Shown piece after piece: positions 1 through 5,777 of a stretch of DNA of 7,792 nucleotides; the stretch's first letter is position 1; every line of letters starts with the position of its first letter. The DNA lies in NCBI GenBank assembly GCA_047629355.1, contig JBLHWU010000272.1, positions 1 through 7,792 on the forward strand. The letters run 5' to 3'. Made by a program: the position numbers and the translations under genes. The stretch is from CAYUNA01 sp047629355. GTDB lineage: Bacteria; Bacteroidota; Bacteroidia; Chitinophagales; Saprospiraceae. The notes below the pieces were generated by a model. That model had not been told where the DNA came from and made no database searches. It saw only the letters and a list, made by a program, of their open reading frames with translations.

Positions 1-2
1 CC

Positions 3-209
3 ATTAAATCAAGTAAAAAAAAGCCCCTAACCAAAGCGGATAAAAAATTTAATCATGAATTAGCCAAAAAACGAATTGCAGTAGAACATGTCAACAGACG
101 CTGTAAAATATTTAGAATAACGAAAGAGGTTTATCGGGGGAAACACAAAAATTATGGCAAAGTCTGGCATGCCGTTTCTGCCATTGTAAACCTTAGATAT
201 GCGGCTTAG
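3..209 (+). CDS. IS5/IS4-superfamily DDE transposase, C-terminal fragment
   Basis: This is the last 68 codons of a transposase; the 5' part lies outside the window. The frame is open from the window edge to TAG at 207-209. The fragment contains KKRIAVEHVNRRCK, which fits the R(3)E(6)K signature that carries the third catalytic acid of the DDE triad in the IS4/IS5 superfamily. It then continues as YRGKHKNYGKVWHAVSAIVNLRYAA, a typical C-terminal tail of IS5-type (DDE_Tnp_4-like) enzymes. The tail reaches a natural-looking end, so the gene is cut by the window and shows no sign of decay here. The right end of the insertion sequence should lie between 210 and about 240, but no terminal repeat can be defined without the left end. 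Confidence 0.88.
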   Translation: MKSSKKKPLTKADKKFNHELAKKRIAVEHVNRRCKIFRITKEVYRGKHKNYGKVWHAVSAIVNLRYAA

Positions 210-239
210 TTATTCTGTAAAGATGTCTAATATAATGCT

Positions 240-521
240 TTGAAAAAAATCGTTTATGATTTTTTGGATAAATATTTACCAAACCATTATGAAGGACAAA
301 TTGAAAAAGCGCAGAAGGCAGTTACAGGTTTGGTAGATACTAAAAACGATTTGAAAAAAAATATTGCTGACAATAAAGACGATATTGCTAAAATGAAAAA
401 GGAGATTGAAGAATTGACAAAAAAGAATGAAAATATGGCGGAAAAATTGTCTGAAACCAAAGAGGAAATTAAAGACTGGATTGACAGTTTTTATATTATC
501 ACTATCAAAAAAAAAGTCTGA
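240..521 (+). CDS. small charged coiled-coil protein, unrecognised
   Basis: A 93-residue protein, not recognised. After a short N-terminal segment (MKKIVYDFLDKYLPNHYEG) residues 20-80 are almost entirely Lys, Glu, Asp, Asn, Ala and Leu/Ile with heptad-like spacing (for example KKEIEELTKKNENMAEKLSE), so a long coiled coil is predicted. No signal peptide or membrane span is visible. The only usable start is a TTG at 240; the frame is closed at 228 and no in-frame ATG lies near the beginning. It starts 30 bases after the transposase stop, so it may be the 3' part of a longer gene cut by the insertion sequence. The TGA follows a run of nine A, where slippage is possible. A good intrinsic terminator follows at 544-579, which supports this being a transcribed unit. 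Start and integrity are uncertain. Confidence 0.5.
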   Translation: MKKIVYDFLDKYLPNHYEGQIEKAQKAVTGLVDTKNDLKKNIADNKDDIAKMKKEIEELTKKNENMAEKLSETKEEIKDWIDSFYIITIKKKV

Positions 522-543
522 ACATACCAAATTATCGAATACC

Positions 544-579
544 AAAAGGAGGAAATGCAGTCGCTTTCACTCCTTTTTT
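544..579 (+). terminator. intrinsic terminator after the coiled-coil ORF
   Basis: AAAAGGAG (544-551) pairs with CTCCTTTT (570-577). The stem continues with AAA/TTT after a small internal loop and is followed by T residues to 579. It lies 22 bases after the stop of the coiled-coil ORF, as expected for a rho-independent terminator. The AAGGAGG inside it resembles a Shine-Dalgarno site ahead of a 12-codon ORF, but the stem explains it better. Confidence 0.7.
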
Positions 580-659
580 CTTGCCAATTTTAAAAATAAC
601 TGCTGAAAAACTCAGTTTTGAACATACTTCTTGTCATTTTGTTCTATTATTGACAATTG

Positions 660-688
660 GTAAAAACGATTTATTAAATTGTTTTTAC
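660..688. promoter_or_regulatory. near-perfect palindrome upstream of the HD-PycTM gene
   Basis: The arm GTAAAAACGATTT (660-672) is mirrored by AAATTGTTTTTAC (676-688) around a 3-base centre. All 13 positions pair if one G-U is allowed, and only one base departs from exact symmetry. It ends 34 bases before the ATG at 723. Position and symmetry suit an operator or a leader hairpin. There is no following T-run of the usual kind, so a terminator is less likely. Confidence 0.5.
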
Positions 689-722
689 TTAGAATTTTAC
701 CACCCTTTTTTTACAACAATCA

Positions 723-1946
723 ATGGAAAAGCAAGATAAATCAGCCCAACCTAATCTTTCAATTAAAGCTGCCGAAACTTACATACAAAATTTACTCGAA
801 ACAAAACTTCCGGCAAATATTTATTTCCATCAGACCAATCATACATTTGCAGCTAAGGACGCTGTACAAGAGATTGGAAAAGGAGAAAAATTATCTGAAG
901 AAGAGTTGGAATTGTTAACGATTGCTGCTTTATTCCATGACACAGGGTTTATCGAAGTTTATGAAGGGCATGAAGAAAAGAGCCAGGCGATTGCAGTAGA
1001 ATATTTAAAAAAACAGCAATATCCCCAGGAAGATATTGAAACAGTTACTCGATTAATTGCGGTGACAGAATTGAAAAAGGCGCCAGCAGATTTGTTGGAA
1101 AAAGTGATTTGTGATGCAGATATGGCGCACATTGGTCAGAAAAAATATAAGGGTAAAGCGGAAAATTTACGAAAGGAACGCGAGCATTTTTTCAATAAAC
1201 AATATGTCGATTTAGAGTGGCAGAAAAATAATTTAACGTTTTTACAAACCCATTCTTTTTATACAGAGACCGCTAAAAAAATATTTGGAAAACGTAAAGC
1301 TAAAAACGTCAAGAAAGTACGAGAAAATATTGTGACACAACAGAAAAAGAAAGCAAAACAAATTAAAAAATTCTCGATTGGTGACAATAAAGCGGCACAG
1401 GTGATGTTCAAAACAGCGCTGCGAAATCACATTGACTTGACCAGTATTGCCGACCAAAAGTCGAATATCATGTTGAGTATCAATGCCTTATTACTGACGA
1501 TTGGCATGCCAATTTTTGCGTCTTATTTGTCAGATAAAGTTTATTTGCTTACGCCATCTATCATTTTTATGTTGACTTGCATCACAACGATGATTTTTGC
1601 GACTTTATCAACACGTCCAATAAAAATGGATGGAGAAACAAACTTGGATAAAATTGATTTTGGTAAAACAAACTTATTTTTCTTTGGTAACTTCTACAAA
1701 ATAGAACAACAGGCTTACCAAAAAGCCATCAAAAAAGTGATAGCCAATAGCGAAACTTTAGATAAGACAATTATCAATGATTTATACTTTTTAGGACATG
1801 CTTTAGGTGACAAATTTAGATATTTAAGAACCTGCTATAATGTCTTCATTATCGGGATTATTTTATCTTTTATTTCTTTTGCTATTTCTTACGCAATTTA
1901 TGTTCCGGAGGTAACAGAAATTATCCAAGATGGAATTGGAAAATGA
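723..1946 (+). CDS. HD-domain phosphohydrolase fused to PycTM-type membrane effector domain
   Basis: A 407-residue, two-part protein. Residues about 33-140 form an HD domain: H40 in QTNHTF, the H72-D73 doublet in ALFHDTGF, H83 in YEGHEEKS and the late acid in CDADMAHIG (D131/D133), so the metal ligands look complete and the domain is probably active on a phosphate ester or nucleotide. A basic, Lys-rich linker (about 150-225) leads to the C-terminal domain. That domain begins DLTSIADQKSNIMLSINALL and has membrane spans near 248-268, 276-296 and 373-394. This matches the Pycsar effector transmembrane domain (PF18967, formerly DUF5706), which in Pycsar phage defence responds to cyclic pyrimidine nucleotides and damages the inner membrane. 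No cyclase is adjacent, so defence is unproven; HD-PycTM fusions occur in Bacteroidota outside cyclase operons. ATG 723 follows an A-rich leader without a Shine-Dalgarno site. The gene appears to stand alone and intact. Confidence 0.9.
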   Translation: MEKQDKSAQPNLSIKAAETYIQNLLETKLPANIYFHQTNHTFAAKDAVQEIGKGEKLSEEELELLTIAALFHDTGFIEVYEGHEEKSQAIAVEYLKKQQYPQEDIETVTRLIAVTELKKAPADLLEKVICDADMAHIGQKKYKGKAENLRKEREHFFNKQYVDLEWQKNNLTFLQTHSFYTETAKKIFGKRKAKNVKKVRENIVTQQKKKAKQIKKFSIGDNKAAQVMFKTALRNHIDLTSIADQKSNIMLSINALLLTIGMPIFASYLSDKVYLLTPSIIFMLTCITTMIFATLSTRPIKMDGETNLDKIDFGKTNLFFFGNFYKIEQQAYQKAIKKVIANSETLDKTIINDLYFLGHALGDKFRYLRTCYNVFIIGIILSFISFAISYAIYVPEVTEIIQDGIGK

Positions 1947-2147
1947 TTAAAAAAAAAGATGAATTTCCATTAATTCTGTTGAACATCACTTTAAGCACTC
2001 CGTTTTATTGTGAATAATAACACAACAAAAACAAAAAGATGGATTTTCACATTTTAAATCACTGTTGTTGCTCTTTTAGAAAACAGTGTAAATTCTCACT
2101 TTTCTGTGGGCTTTTGACCCTGTAAAAACAGATACTGAACACTTTGA
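1947..2147. other. non-coding spacer, no clear feature
   Basis: Between the HD-PycTM gene and the channel pseudogene. I see no supported ORF, promoter or clean terminator. CACTGTT (around 2072) and AACAGTG (around 2092) form a weak 7-bp inverted repeat, too poor to call. The missing or altered 5' end of the channel gene may also lie here. Confidence 0.4.
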
Positions 2148-2557
2148 TTGTTCGATTATTTATGTCCAGGTACTTACTTTTTTTTTATTGCTCTTATTGC
2201 CGGTGTCTTGGAATTTAGTAAAATTGCCGGTGCAGCCGTAGGAATCACAAAATTAGGTGAATGGTTAGATGCTTTAGTCGTCATGCTGCCTAACTTAGTG
2301 TTGGCCACTCTGGTCTTAGGAATTTCTCTCTTCGCTGCTCGATATTTGAAGAAAATAATGAGAAATGGGTTGATGCGCACAGGCGCGAATGAAACAGTAG
2401 TGAGTTTTTTGACGAACATTATTGTCGCGGTATTTATGCTGGTTTCCTTATTTGTGGTGTTAAACAGCTTGAATTTAGATGATGCTCTGACAGCATTATT
2501 AGATACGGCAGGCGTAGCTGGTTTAGCAGTGGGTTTGGCCTTACAAAACCCCTTAAT

Positions 2558-2711
2558 AACGATAAAAAAATAACTCCGCCATTTAGACAGGGCAAATCCC
2601 CCTCATTTTTCACTTGAAATCAGTCAAAGTATCAACAATTATCCTTCTTTCAAGTAAAAACTGAGAAAAATTATCCACTGTCTAACTTGTCGGACTTATT
2701 ATTTTATCGTT
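2558..2711 (-). mobile_element. 154-bp miniature inverted-repeat element inside the mscS-type gene
   Basis: It begins AACGATAAAA and ends with the reverse complement, TTTTATCGTT. The inverted similarity continues through TCCG, TTAGACAG and TCA-TTTTT-ACTTGAAA, so nearly the whole element folds into one long imperfect hairpin. It interrupts the codon run for ALQNPL / NLFSGV. Flanks 2551-2557 (CCTTAAT) and 2712-2718 (ACTAAAT) agree at 5 of 7 bases and may be a decayed target duplication. Removing the element plus one flank restores PLINLFSGV in frame. It has no coding capacity, so it would depend on a transposase elsewhere. Strand is given by the core orientation shared with the three-copy family. 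Exact boundaries could shift by a few bases, since TTA-TAACGAT is also symmetrical. Confidence 0.8.
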
Positions 2712-3007
2712 ACTAAATAAATTTATTTTCAGGAGTTCTGATGAGTATAAAACCTTACTACAAAATTGGTGATTTGATTGAAACGAATGGTTATTTTGGA
2801 AAAATATTGAAAATAACGCTTAGGTCAACAGCTACCTTGACACCTCAGGGACAATAAGTTATCATTCCAAATAAGGAAGTTTTACAAAATCCAATGATTA
2901 ATTTTTCGCACAATGGCTGCCGCCGAATTGATATTTCCTGTGGTGTAGCATATGGCGATGATTTGGAACGAGTAAAAGAAATTGCAATGAATGCAATTGC
3001 GGAGGAT

Positions 3008-3015
3008 TTAAATTT
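3008..3015. repeat. left 8-bp target-site duplication (TTAAATTT)
   Basis: TTAAATTT directly before the 258-bp element is repeated exactly at 3274-3281 directly after it. Merging the two copies restores the channel codons for DLNFNDSKPV in frame. Confidence 0.88.
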
Positions 3016-3074
3016 GGTAGTGCCACAAATGTGCACTTTTACAGTTTAGGTGCTTTTGTTTATCAAAGGGATTT

Positions 3075-3119
3075 TTAAGGGATAAAAACGATTTTGCAAA
3101 AATCGTTTTTATCCCTTAA
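3075..3119. repeat. perfect 21-bp stem, GCA loop
   Basis: The arm at 3075-3095 (TTAAGGGATAAAAACGATTT plus one T) is exactly mirrored at 3099-3119, with loop GCA at 3096-3098. Such a long perfect stem is far beyond ordinary terminators. It lies inside the 258-bp element. The inner part TAAAAACGATTT is the same 12-mer found in the palindrome upstream of the HD-PycTM gene. Confidence 0.9.
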
Positions 3120-3128
3120 TACCCCTCC

Positions 3129-3149
3129 CGCGTTGCCGCAGGCAACGCG
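3129..3149. repeat. GC-rich 9-bp stem, GCA loop
   Basis: CGCGTTGCC (3129-3137) and GGCAACGCG (3141-3149) pair perfectly around GCA. It is strikingly GC-rich for this AT-rich region and sits ten bases after the long hairpin, with the same loop. It resembles a repetitive extragenic palindrome. Confidence 0.85.
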
Positions 3150-3273
3150 CACTGTGTTTTTGGAAGCTCGATAATCTTACGATTCTCTCGCTGCTCAAAC
3201 TTAAAAGAACCTTCGTTTACACGGTAATAAATCACTTTTTCAATAAATGGTGGTGCACATTTATAGCACTACC

Positions 3274-3281
3274 TTAAATTT
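3274..3281. repeat. right 8-bp target-site duplication (TTAAATTT)
   Basis: Exact copy of 3008-3015, directly after the CACTACC end of the 258-bp element. It is read as the duplicated target made at insertion. Confidence 0.88.
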
Positions 3282-3656
3282 TAACGATAGTAAGCCAGTT
3301 TAATTATTTTTCAACGAATTTGGTGATAGTTCCATTAACTTCACCTTGCGTTTTTGGAAACAAGTAACGGCACAAGCCGATTATTTAGAAGCTCAATCAC
3401 AAGCCATTATTGCCTTGAGAAAAGCATTTGACAAAGAAGGTATTACGATTCCGTTCCCTATTCGAACGCTCGACTTGGGCGTGGTTGGTGGATTGCCAAT
3501 TAATGAAATTTATCCACCCGAAAAGGTTTTTGCTCGCAATGAGAAGTAATACGTAACCATTAATAATCAAAATAGTGAAGTAGTTGTGAACAATTAATTA
3601 ACTGTTTCCGTTTTATGATAAAGAACTAATAATCAACAATTTAAAAAATAATAATC

Positions 3657-3956
3657 ATGAGTGCAATTGCCAAAAAAGACAATGCATATAAAAAAATGTA
3701 TAATTTACTAATTGATTTTGAACTGAAGATAGCCACTCTTTCTAAAGTTAACAAGCAACGAAAAAGTAGAAAGAAAAAGCTTACTTCTGCTAATGAAATT
3801 GACCATTTAAAACTTCACAGGAAGCTATTAAAGAATACGTTAAAGTGGATGAAAACGGCGAATAGTAACCAGCGAAAAAAGTATACCTTAGAAATTCAGA
3901 CAACTTTTAAGAACGCAAAAAAGCTTTTTTTGAAAGTGAATGAAGAGATAAATTAG
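3657..3956 (+). CDS. small basic helical protein, unrecognised
   Basis: A 99-residue protein I do not recognise. It is rich in Lys/Arg (for example KVNKQRKSRKKKL, residues about 30-42) and otherwise Leu, Ile, Asn and Glu, with no Gly- or Pro-rich stretch, so mostly alpha-helical with possible coiled coil is expected. No membrane span or signal peptide is visible. A nucleic-acid-binding role would fit the charge but is a guess. ATG 3657 follows TTTAAAAAATAATAATC, a Bacteroidota-style A-rich leader very like the one before the YtxH-like gene (TAAAAAATTCAATC-ATG), which supports the start. It lies after the channel pseudogene, with a 160-bp miniature element beginning 15 bases after its stop that could end its transcript. 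Codon use looks like that of its neighbours. Confidence 0.68.
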   Translation: MSAIAKKDNAYKKMYNLLIDFELKIATLSKVNKQRKSRKKKLTSANEIDHLKLHRKLLKNTLKWMKTANSNQRKKYTLEIQTTFKNAKKLFLKVNEEIN

Positions 3957-3971
3957 CCTAAAAAAGCTTTT

Positions 3972-4131
3972 AGGAATGAGGAAAAATAAATTGATATTCT
4001 TGGGTAATTTATTTGGATCTTAGTTTTTGCTTTAAAAGTGCGATTTATGTTGATATAATGAGCATTTTTAAAGTAAAAAACATGGACTAAATATCCGCTC
4101 AAAAATGTAAAATTATTTATTTCGCGTTCCT
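3972..4131 (+). mobile_element. 160-bp miniature hairpin element, copy 1 (diverged)
   Basis: The left end AGGAATGAGG and right end CGCGTTCCT are in inverted orientation; the right end is the same as in copies 2 and 3, while the left end and both arms have diverged. Positions 4024-4074 (51 bases) are identical to the centre of the other two copies and themselves form a hairpin (TTTTTGCTTTAAAAGTGC against GCATTTTTAAAG). Non-coding. It lies between the 99-residue ORF and the YtxH-like gene, ending 53 bases before the latter's ATG, so it may terminate one unit and supply leader or promoter sequence to the next. No convincing target duplication. Confidence 0.83.
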
Positions 4132-4184
4132 AAGCCTCAAAAACTACTTAATTAAATTTTATAACCAACATAAAAAATTCAATC

Positions 4185-4568
4185 ATGAATAACGACAATA
4201 AAACATTTATAGGACTCGCTTTAGGATTATTTGCAGGTGCAGCAGCAGGATATTATTTAGCTTCTGACGATGGTAAAAAAATGCGTAAGCAAGCGAAGAA
4301 GCAGGCAAAGAAATTGGAAGCACAGGCAAGAGTTGCCCTCAAAGAGCAATCTGAAGTAATCTCGACCAAAATGAATGCAGTTGCGAATACTGCGAAAACA
4401 ATGGTCAATGATGCCTCTACAACTGCTAAATCAAAGTTAGTAACATACAGAAATGAAGCGGAAGATGTAGTAGAAGGAGCGGAAGGTAGCTTCCAACAAG
4501 GAATTAACTCTGCAAAAGCGAAAATGCAGGCAAAAGCAGATAAAATCACGGTAATCGCTGAAAATTAA
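4185..4568 (+). CDS. YtxH-like membrane-anchored stress protein
   Basis: A 127-residue protein. Residues about 7-26 (FIGLALGLFAGAAAGYYLAS) form one Gly/Ala-rich span, followed directly by DDGKKMRKQAKKQAKK and a long, Ala/Lys/Glu-rich amphipathic helix to the C-terminus. This is the layout of YtxH-family (PF12732) proteins, associated with general stress and the envelope; the biochemical role is not established. The positive residues after the span favour the tail facing the cytoplasm. ATG 4185 follows an A-rich leader. It is the first gene of a probable operon with the holin-type and small helical genes. In enterobacteria the comparable place is held by YqjD, a DUF883 protein with one membrane span, so an analogous function is suggested but not shown. 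Promoter not identified; it may lie in 4132-4184 or in the adjoining miniature element. Confidence 0.82.
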   Translation: MNNDNKTFIGLALGLFAGAAAGYYLASDDGKKMRKQAKKQAKKLEAQARVALKEQSEVISTKMNAVANTAKTMVNDASTTAKSKLVTYRNEAEDVVEGAEGSFQQGINSAKAKMQAKADKITVIAEN

Positions 4569-4670
4569 TCAGCACTTTTCAGTAACGATGACATAGAAAT
4601 CTATTCGGGCTATTCCACTTTCAGAATAGTTCGAATGGATTTTTGAATGTTGACGACATCAATCAAAACA

Positions 4671-5039
4671 ATGAAAACGGAAGACTTACTAAACACTGCT
4701 GGAGAAACATTTGAATATGGGCGTATTTATTTGACTGCTCAAAAAAAGCTAATTCGACTTGAGGTTGCAGAAAAAATGGCAAAAGCCACTTCGGCTTTAA
4801 TTACGGCGATGGCATTGGGCTTTTTCCTTTCACTTTTTACAGTATTTTTAAGCATTGCAGTAGGATTATGGCTTGGAGAAGTATGGGCTTCCTATCCTTT
4901 GGCATTCTTAGTTGTTACTCTGTTTTATGGCGTACTCGGCGGTTTAGCCTACCTCTTTAGAATACAGATGATAACAAATCCAGTACTCATGCTTATCTTA
5001 CAAACGGTGTTGGATGATGATGATGATGAATCCAAATAA
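4671..5039 (+). CDS. phage-holin-family (PF07332-type) membrane protein
   Basis: Inner-membrane protein of 122 residues from the preferred ATG at 4671 (MKTEDLLNTAGETFEYGRIY). An upstream in-frame ATG at 4647 would add eight residues, but 4671 follows AATCAAAACA and fits the family's N-terminus better. A soluble amphipathic helix (to about residue 38) precedes two membrane spans, LITAMALGFFLSLFTVFLSI... and YPLAFLVVTLFYGVLGGLAYL, in the pattern of the 'phage holin family' PF07332 (YqjE-like) proteins. These are chromosomal envelope proteins and are not known to lyse the cell. The C-terminus ends in five Asp followed by ESK. It starts 102 bases after the YtxH-like gene and is followed after three bases by the next gene, so co-transcription is likely. 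Confidence 0.82.
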   Translation: MKTEDLLNTAGETFEYGRIYLTAQKKLIRLEVAEKMAKATSALITAMALGFFLSLFTVFLSIAVGLWLGEVWASYPLAFLVVTLFYGVLGGLAYLFRIQMITNPVLMLILQTVLDDDDDESK

Positions 5040-5042
5040 ACG

Positions 5043-5381
5043 ATGAAAATAATAAGTATGAAAAACAGAATCACTTCTTTAGAGGCTTTGCAACAGGAAA
5101 AAAAGAAACTGAGAATGGAAATTGAGTTGAGTAAACGAGAGTTTGCGCACAGTTTGGGTAGCAGCCGTGCTAACCTGAAAAACTTTATGGTGACTAACGT
5201 TGCAATTCCTGCGGGTATTGCGGGATTGGGAATCGCAGGAGCAAACAAATTAATGCACAACAGTGAGAAAAATCGGTCTGCTGGTATTTCTCAACATTTT
5301 TTATCAACTATTTTGCCGCTCTTGGCAACTGTAGTACAGACCTACTTCTTTAAAAATCCAGCAGATGAACATATAAATTAA
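5043..5381 (+). CDS. small helical protein with hydrophobic centre, third gene of the stress operon
   Basis: A 112-residue protein, not confidently recognised. An N-terminal charged helix (EALQQEKKKLRMEIELSKREFAHS region) leads to a short Gly/Ala/Ile-rich hydrophobic segment (NVAIPAGIAGLGIAGANKL, residues about 52-70) and a second hydrophobic stretch (FLSTILPLLATVVQTYFF, about 86-103), so membrane association is likely. ATG 5043 comes three bases after the previous stop; an alternative ATG at 5058 (MKNRITSLEAL) has the better A-rich context. By position and charged-helix layout it resembles YqjK of the yqjD-yqjE-yqjK operon, but sequence homology is not claimed. Its job is presumably linked to that of the two membrane proteins before it. 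Confidence 0.78.
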   Translation: MKIISMKNRITSLEALQQEKKKLRMEIELSKREFAHSLGSSRANLKNFMVTNVAIPAGIAGLGIAGANKLMHNSEKNRSAGISQHFLSTILPLLATVVQTYFFKNPADEHIN

Positions 5382-5553
5382 TAGTTATCGCCGTTCAAAT
5401 TTCATTAGTAGCATTTCTGGAACGTTGGATGTTCCTTTAAAAACAGACTGTTTAAAAGAAACTATTGAATTACCAAAAAATCTGGAAAGTGGTACAACTA
5501 AAGGTTATGTATTTGGAGATGTTGTTAGCATGTTCTTGTTCAATTTTAATTAA
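5377..5553 (+). pseudogene. start-less coding remnant
   Basis: The frame ending at TAA 5551-5553 reads SGTLDVPLKTDCLKETIELP and then KNLESGTTKGYVFGDVVSMF before its end. Composition and codon use look like a real protein's C-terminal region, yet there is no ATG in a useful place and the frame is closed at 5374. A TTG at 5425 would give only 42 residues. It overlaps the end of the operon's third gene. I read it as the tail of a lost gene, ending 23 bases before miniature element copy 2. The family is not recognised. Confidence 0.4.
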
Positions 5554-5576
5554 AAAAAGACTGGACTTTATCACTA

Positions 5577-5737
5577 AGGAACGCGGAATAAATAAATGCA
5601 GATTCTTGGGAGTGAGGTTCTGTTCTCCCTTTTTGCTTTAAAAGTGCGATTTATGTTGATATAATGAGCATTTTTAAAGTGAAAAATGAGGACAAAATAT
5701 CCTGTCAAGAATCTGCATTTATTTATTTCGCGTTCCT
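5577..5737 (+). mobile_element. 161-bp miniature hairpin element, copy 2
   Basis: The terminal inverted repeats are 32 bases long (5577-5608 and 5706-5737), beginning AGGAACGCG and matching at 31 of 32 positions. The centre (5630-5680) forms an inner hairpin, so the element as a whole can fold end to end. It differs from copy 3 at about four positions in 161 and so moved recently. Non-coding. It lies between the convergent ends of the plus-strand operon and the minus-strand sigma-factor gene, where it could act as a two-way terminator. Flanks (CACTA before, AAGAC after) show no clear target duplication. Confidence 0.9.
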
Positions 5738-5777
5738 AAGACTTATTTTTTCATGCTTTAACAAACCATCAGGAAGA

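Larger units (their letters stand above)
3016..3273. mobile_element. 258-bp miniature element with 21-bp ends and 8-bp duplication
   Basis: The left end GGTAGTGCCACAAATGTGCAC-like (3016-3036) matches the reverse complement of the right end (3253-3273) at about 18 of 21 bases. The flanks carry the exact duplication TTAAATTT. Eight-base duplications and GG-starting ends are compatible with IS1595-type transposases, but that assignment is inference. Inside are two strong hairpins (3075-3119 and 3129-3149). On the minus strand a short open frame runs from near the right end to a TAA beside the hairpins (containing FIEKVIYYRVNEGSFKFEQ), but it has no ATG. It may be a transposase-end remnant or chance. 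This element differs in ends and core from the other miniature elements in the window. Confidence 0.87.
2148..3549 (+). pseudogene. MscS-family mechanosensitive channel, disrupted
   Basis: Small-conductance mechanosensitive channel of the inner membrane, which would release solutes under hypo-osmotic shock, now broken. Segment 2148-2557 gives N-terminal helices and the start of the pore helix (DTAGVAGLAVGLALQNPL, with the Gly/Ala packing pattern of MscS TM3). Segment 2719-3015 resumes with NLFSGVLMSIKPYYKIGDLIE and the beta domain (VIIPNKEVLQNPMINF). Segment 3282-3549 completes the cytoplasmic domain (LFFNEFGDSSINFTLRFW to VFARNEK). Joined, they make one 975-base frame with no frameshift. Two insertions (2558-2711 and 3016-3273) and in-frame TAA codons at 2855 and 3301 break it. 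Both TAA codons sit where the family usually has Glu (QGQ-x-VIIPN and KPV-x-LFF), consistent with GAA to TAA. The start is doubtful: TTG 2148 directly follows an in-frame TGA, so the N-terminus may also be damaged. Apart from these lesions the protein sequence is well kept, suggesting recent loss. Confidence 0.92.

Noticed and set aside
555..593. 12-codon ORF (MQSLSLLFSCQF) behind a perfect AAGGAGG
   Set aside because: The AAGGAGG is one arm of an intrinsic terminator with a following T-run; Bacteroidota genes here do not use Shine-Dalgarno sites.
843..852. TACATTTGCA, a match to the -7 promoter consensus
   Set aside because: It lies inside the HD-domain coding sequence (codons around HTFA) and has no partner -33 element or downstream start.
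2055..2125. Possible further decayed hairpin element (CACTGTT / AACAGTG with partly matching flanks)
   Set aside because: Beyond seven bases the arms align only with gaps and many mismatches, and it lacks the core and ends of the other elements.
2845..3036. Minus-strand ORF of 63 codons opposite the channel gene
   Set aside because: It is antisense to clearly recognisable MscS coding sequence and runs into the 258-bp element's end; no family features.
3346..3549. Separate 67-residue gene starting at a TTG
   Set aside because: It is the in-frame C-terminal part of the channel pseudogene; the frame continues upstream to TAA 3301 with family-typical sequence LFFNEFGDSSINFT.
4598..4630. CTATTC / GAATAG inverted repeat between the YtxH-like and holin-type genes
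   Set aside because: Only six pairs with a long loop and no T-run; it is not enough for a terminator and would split a likely operon.
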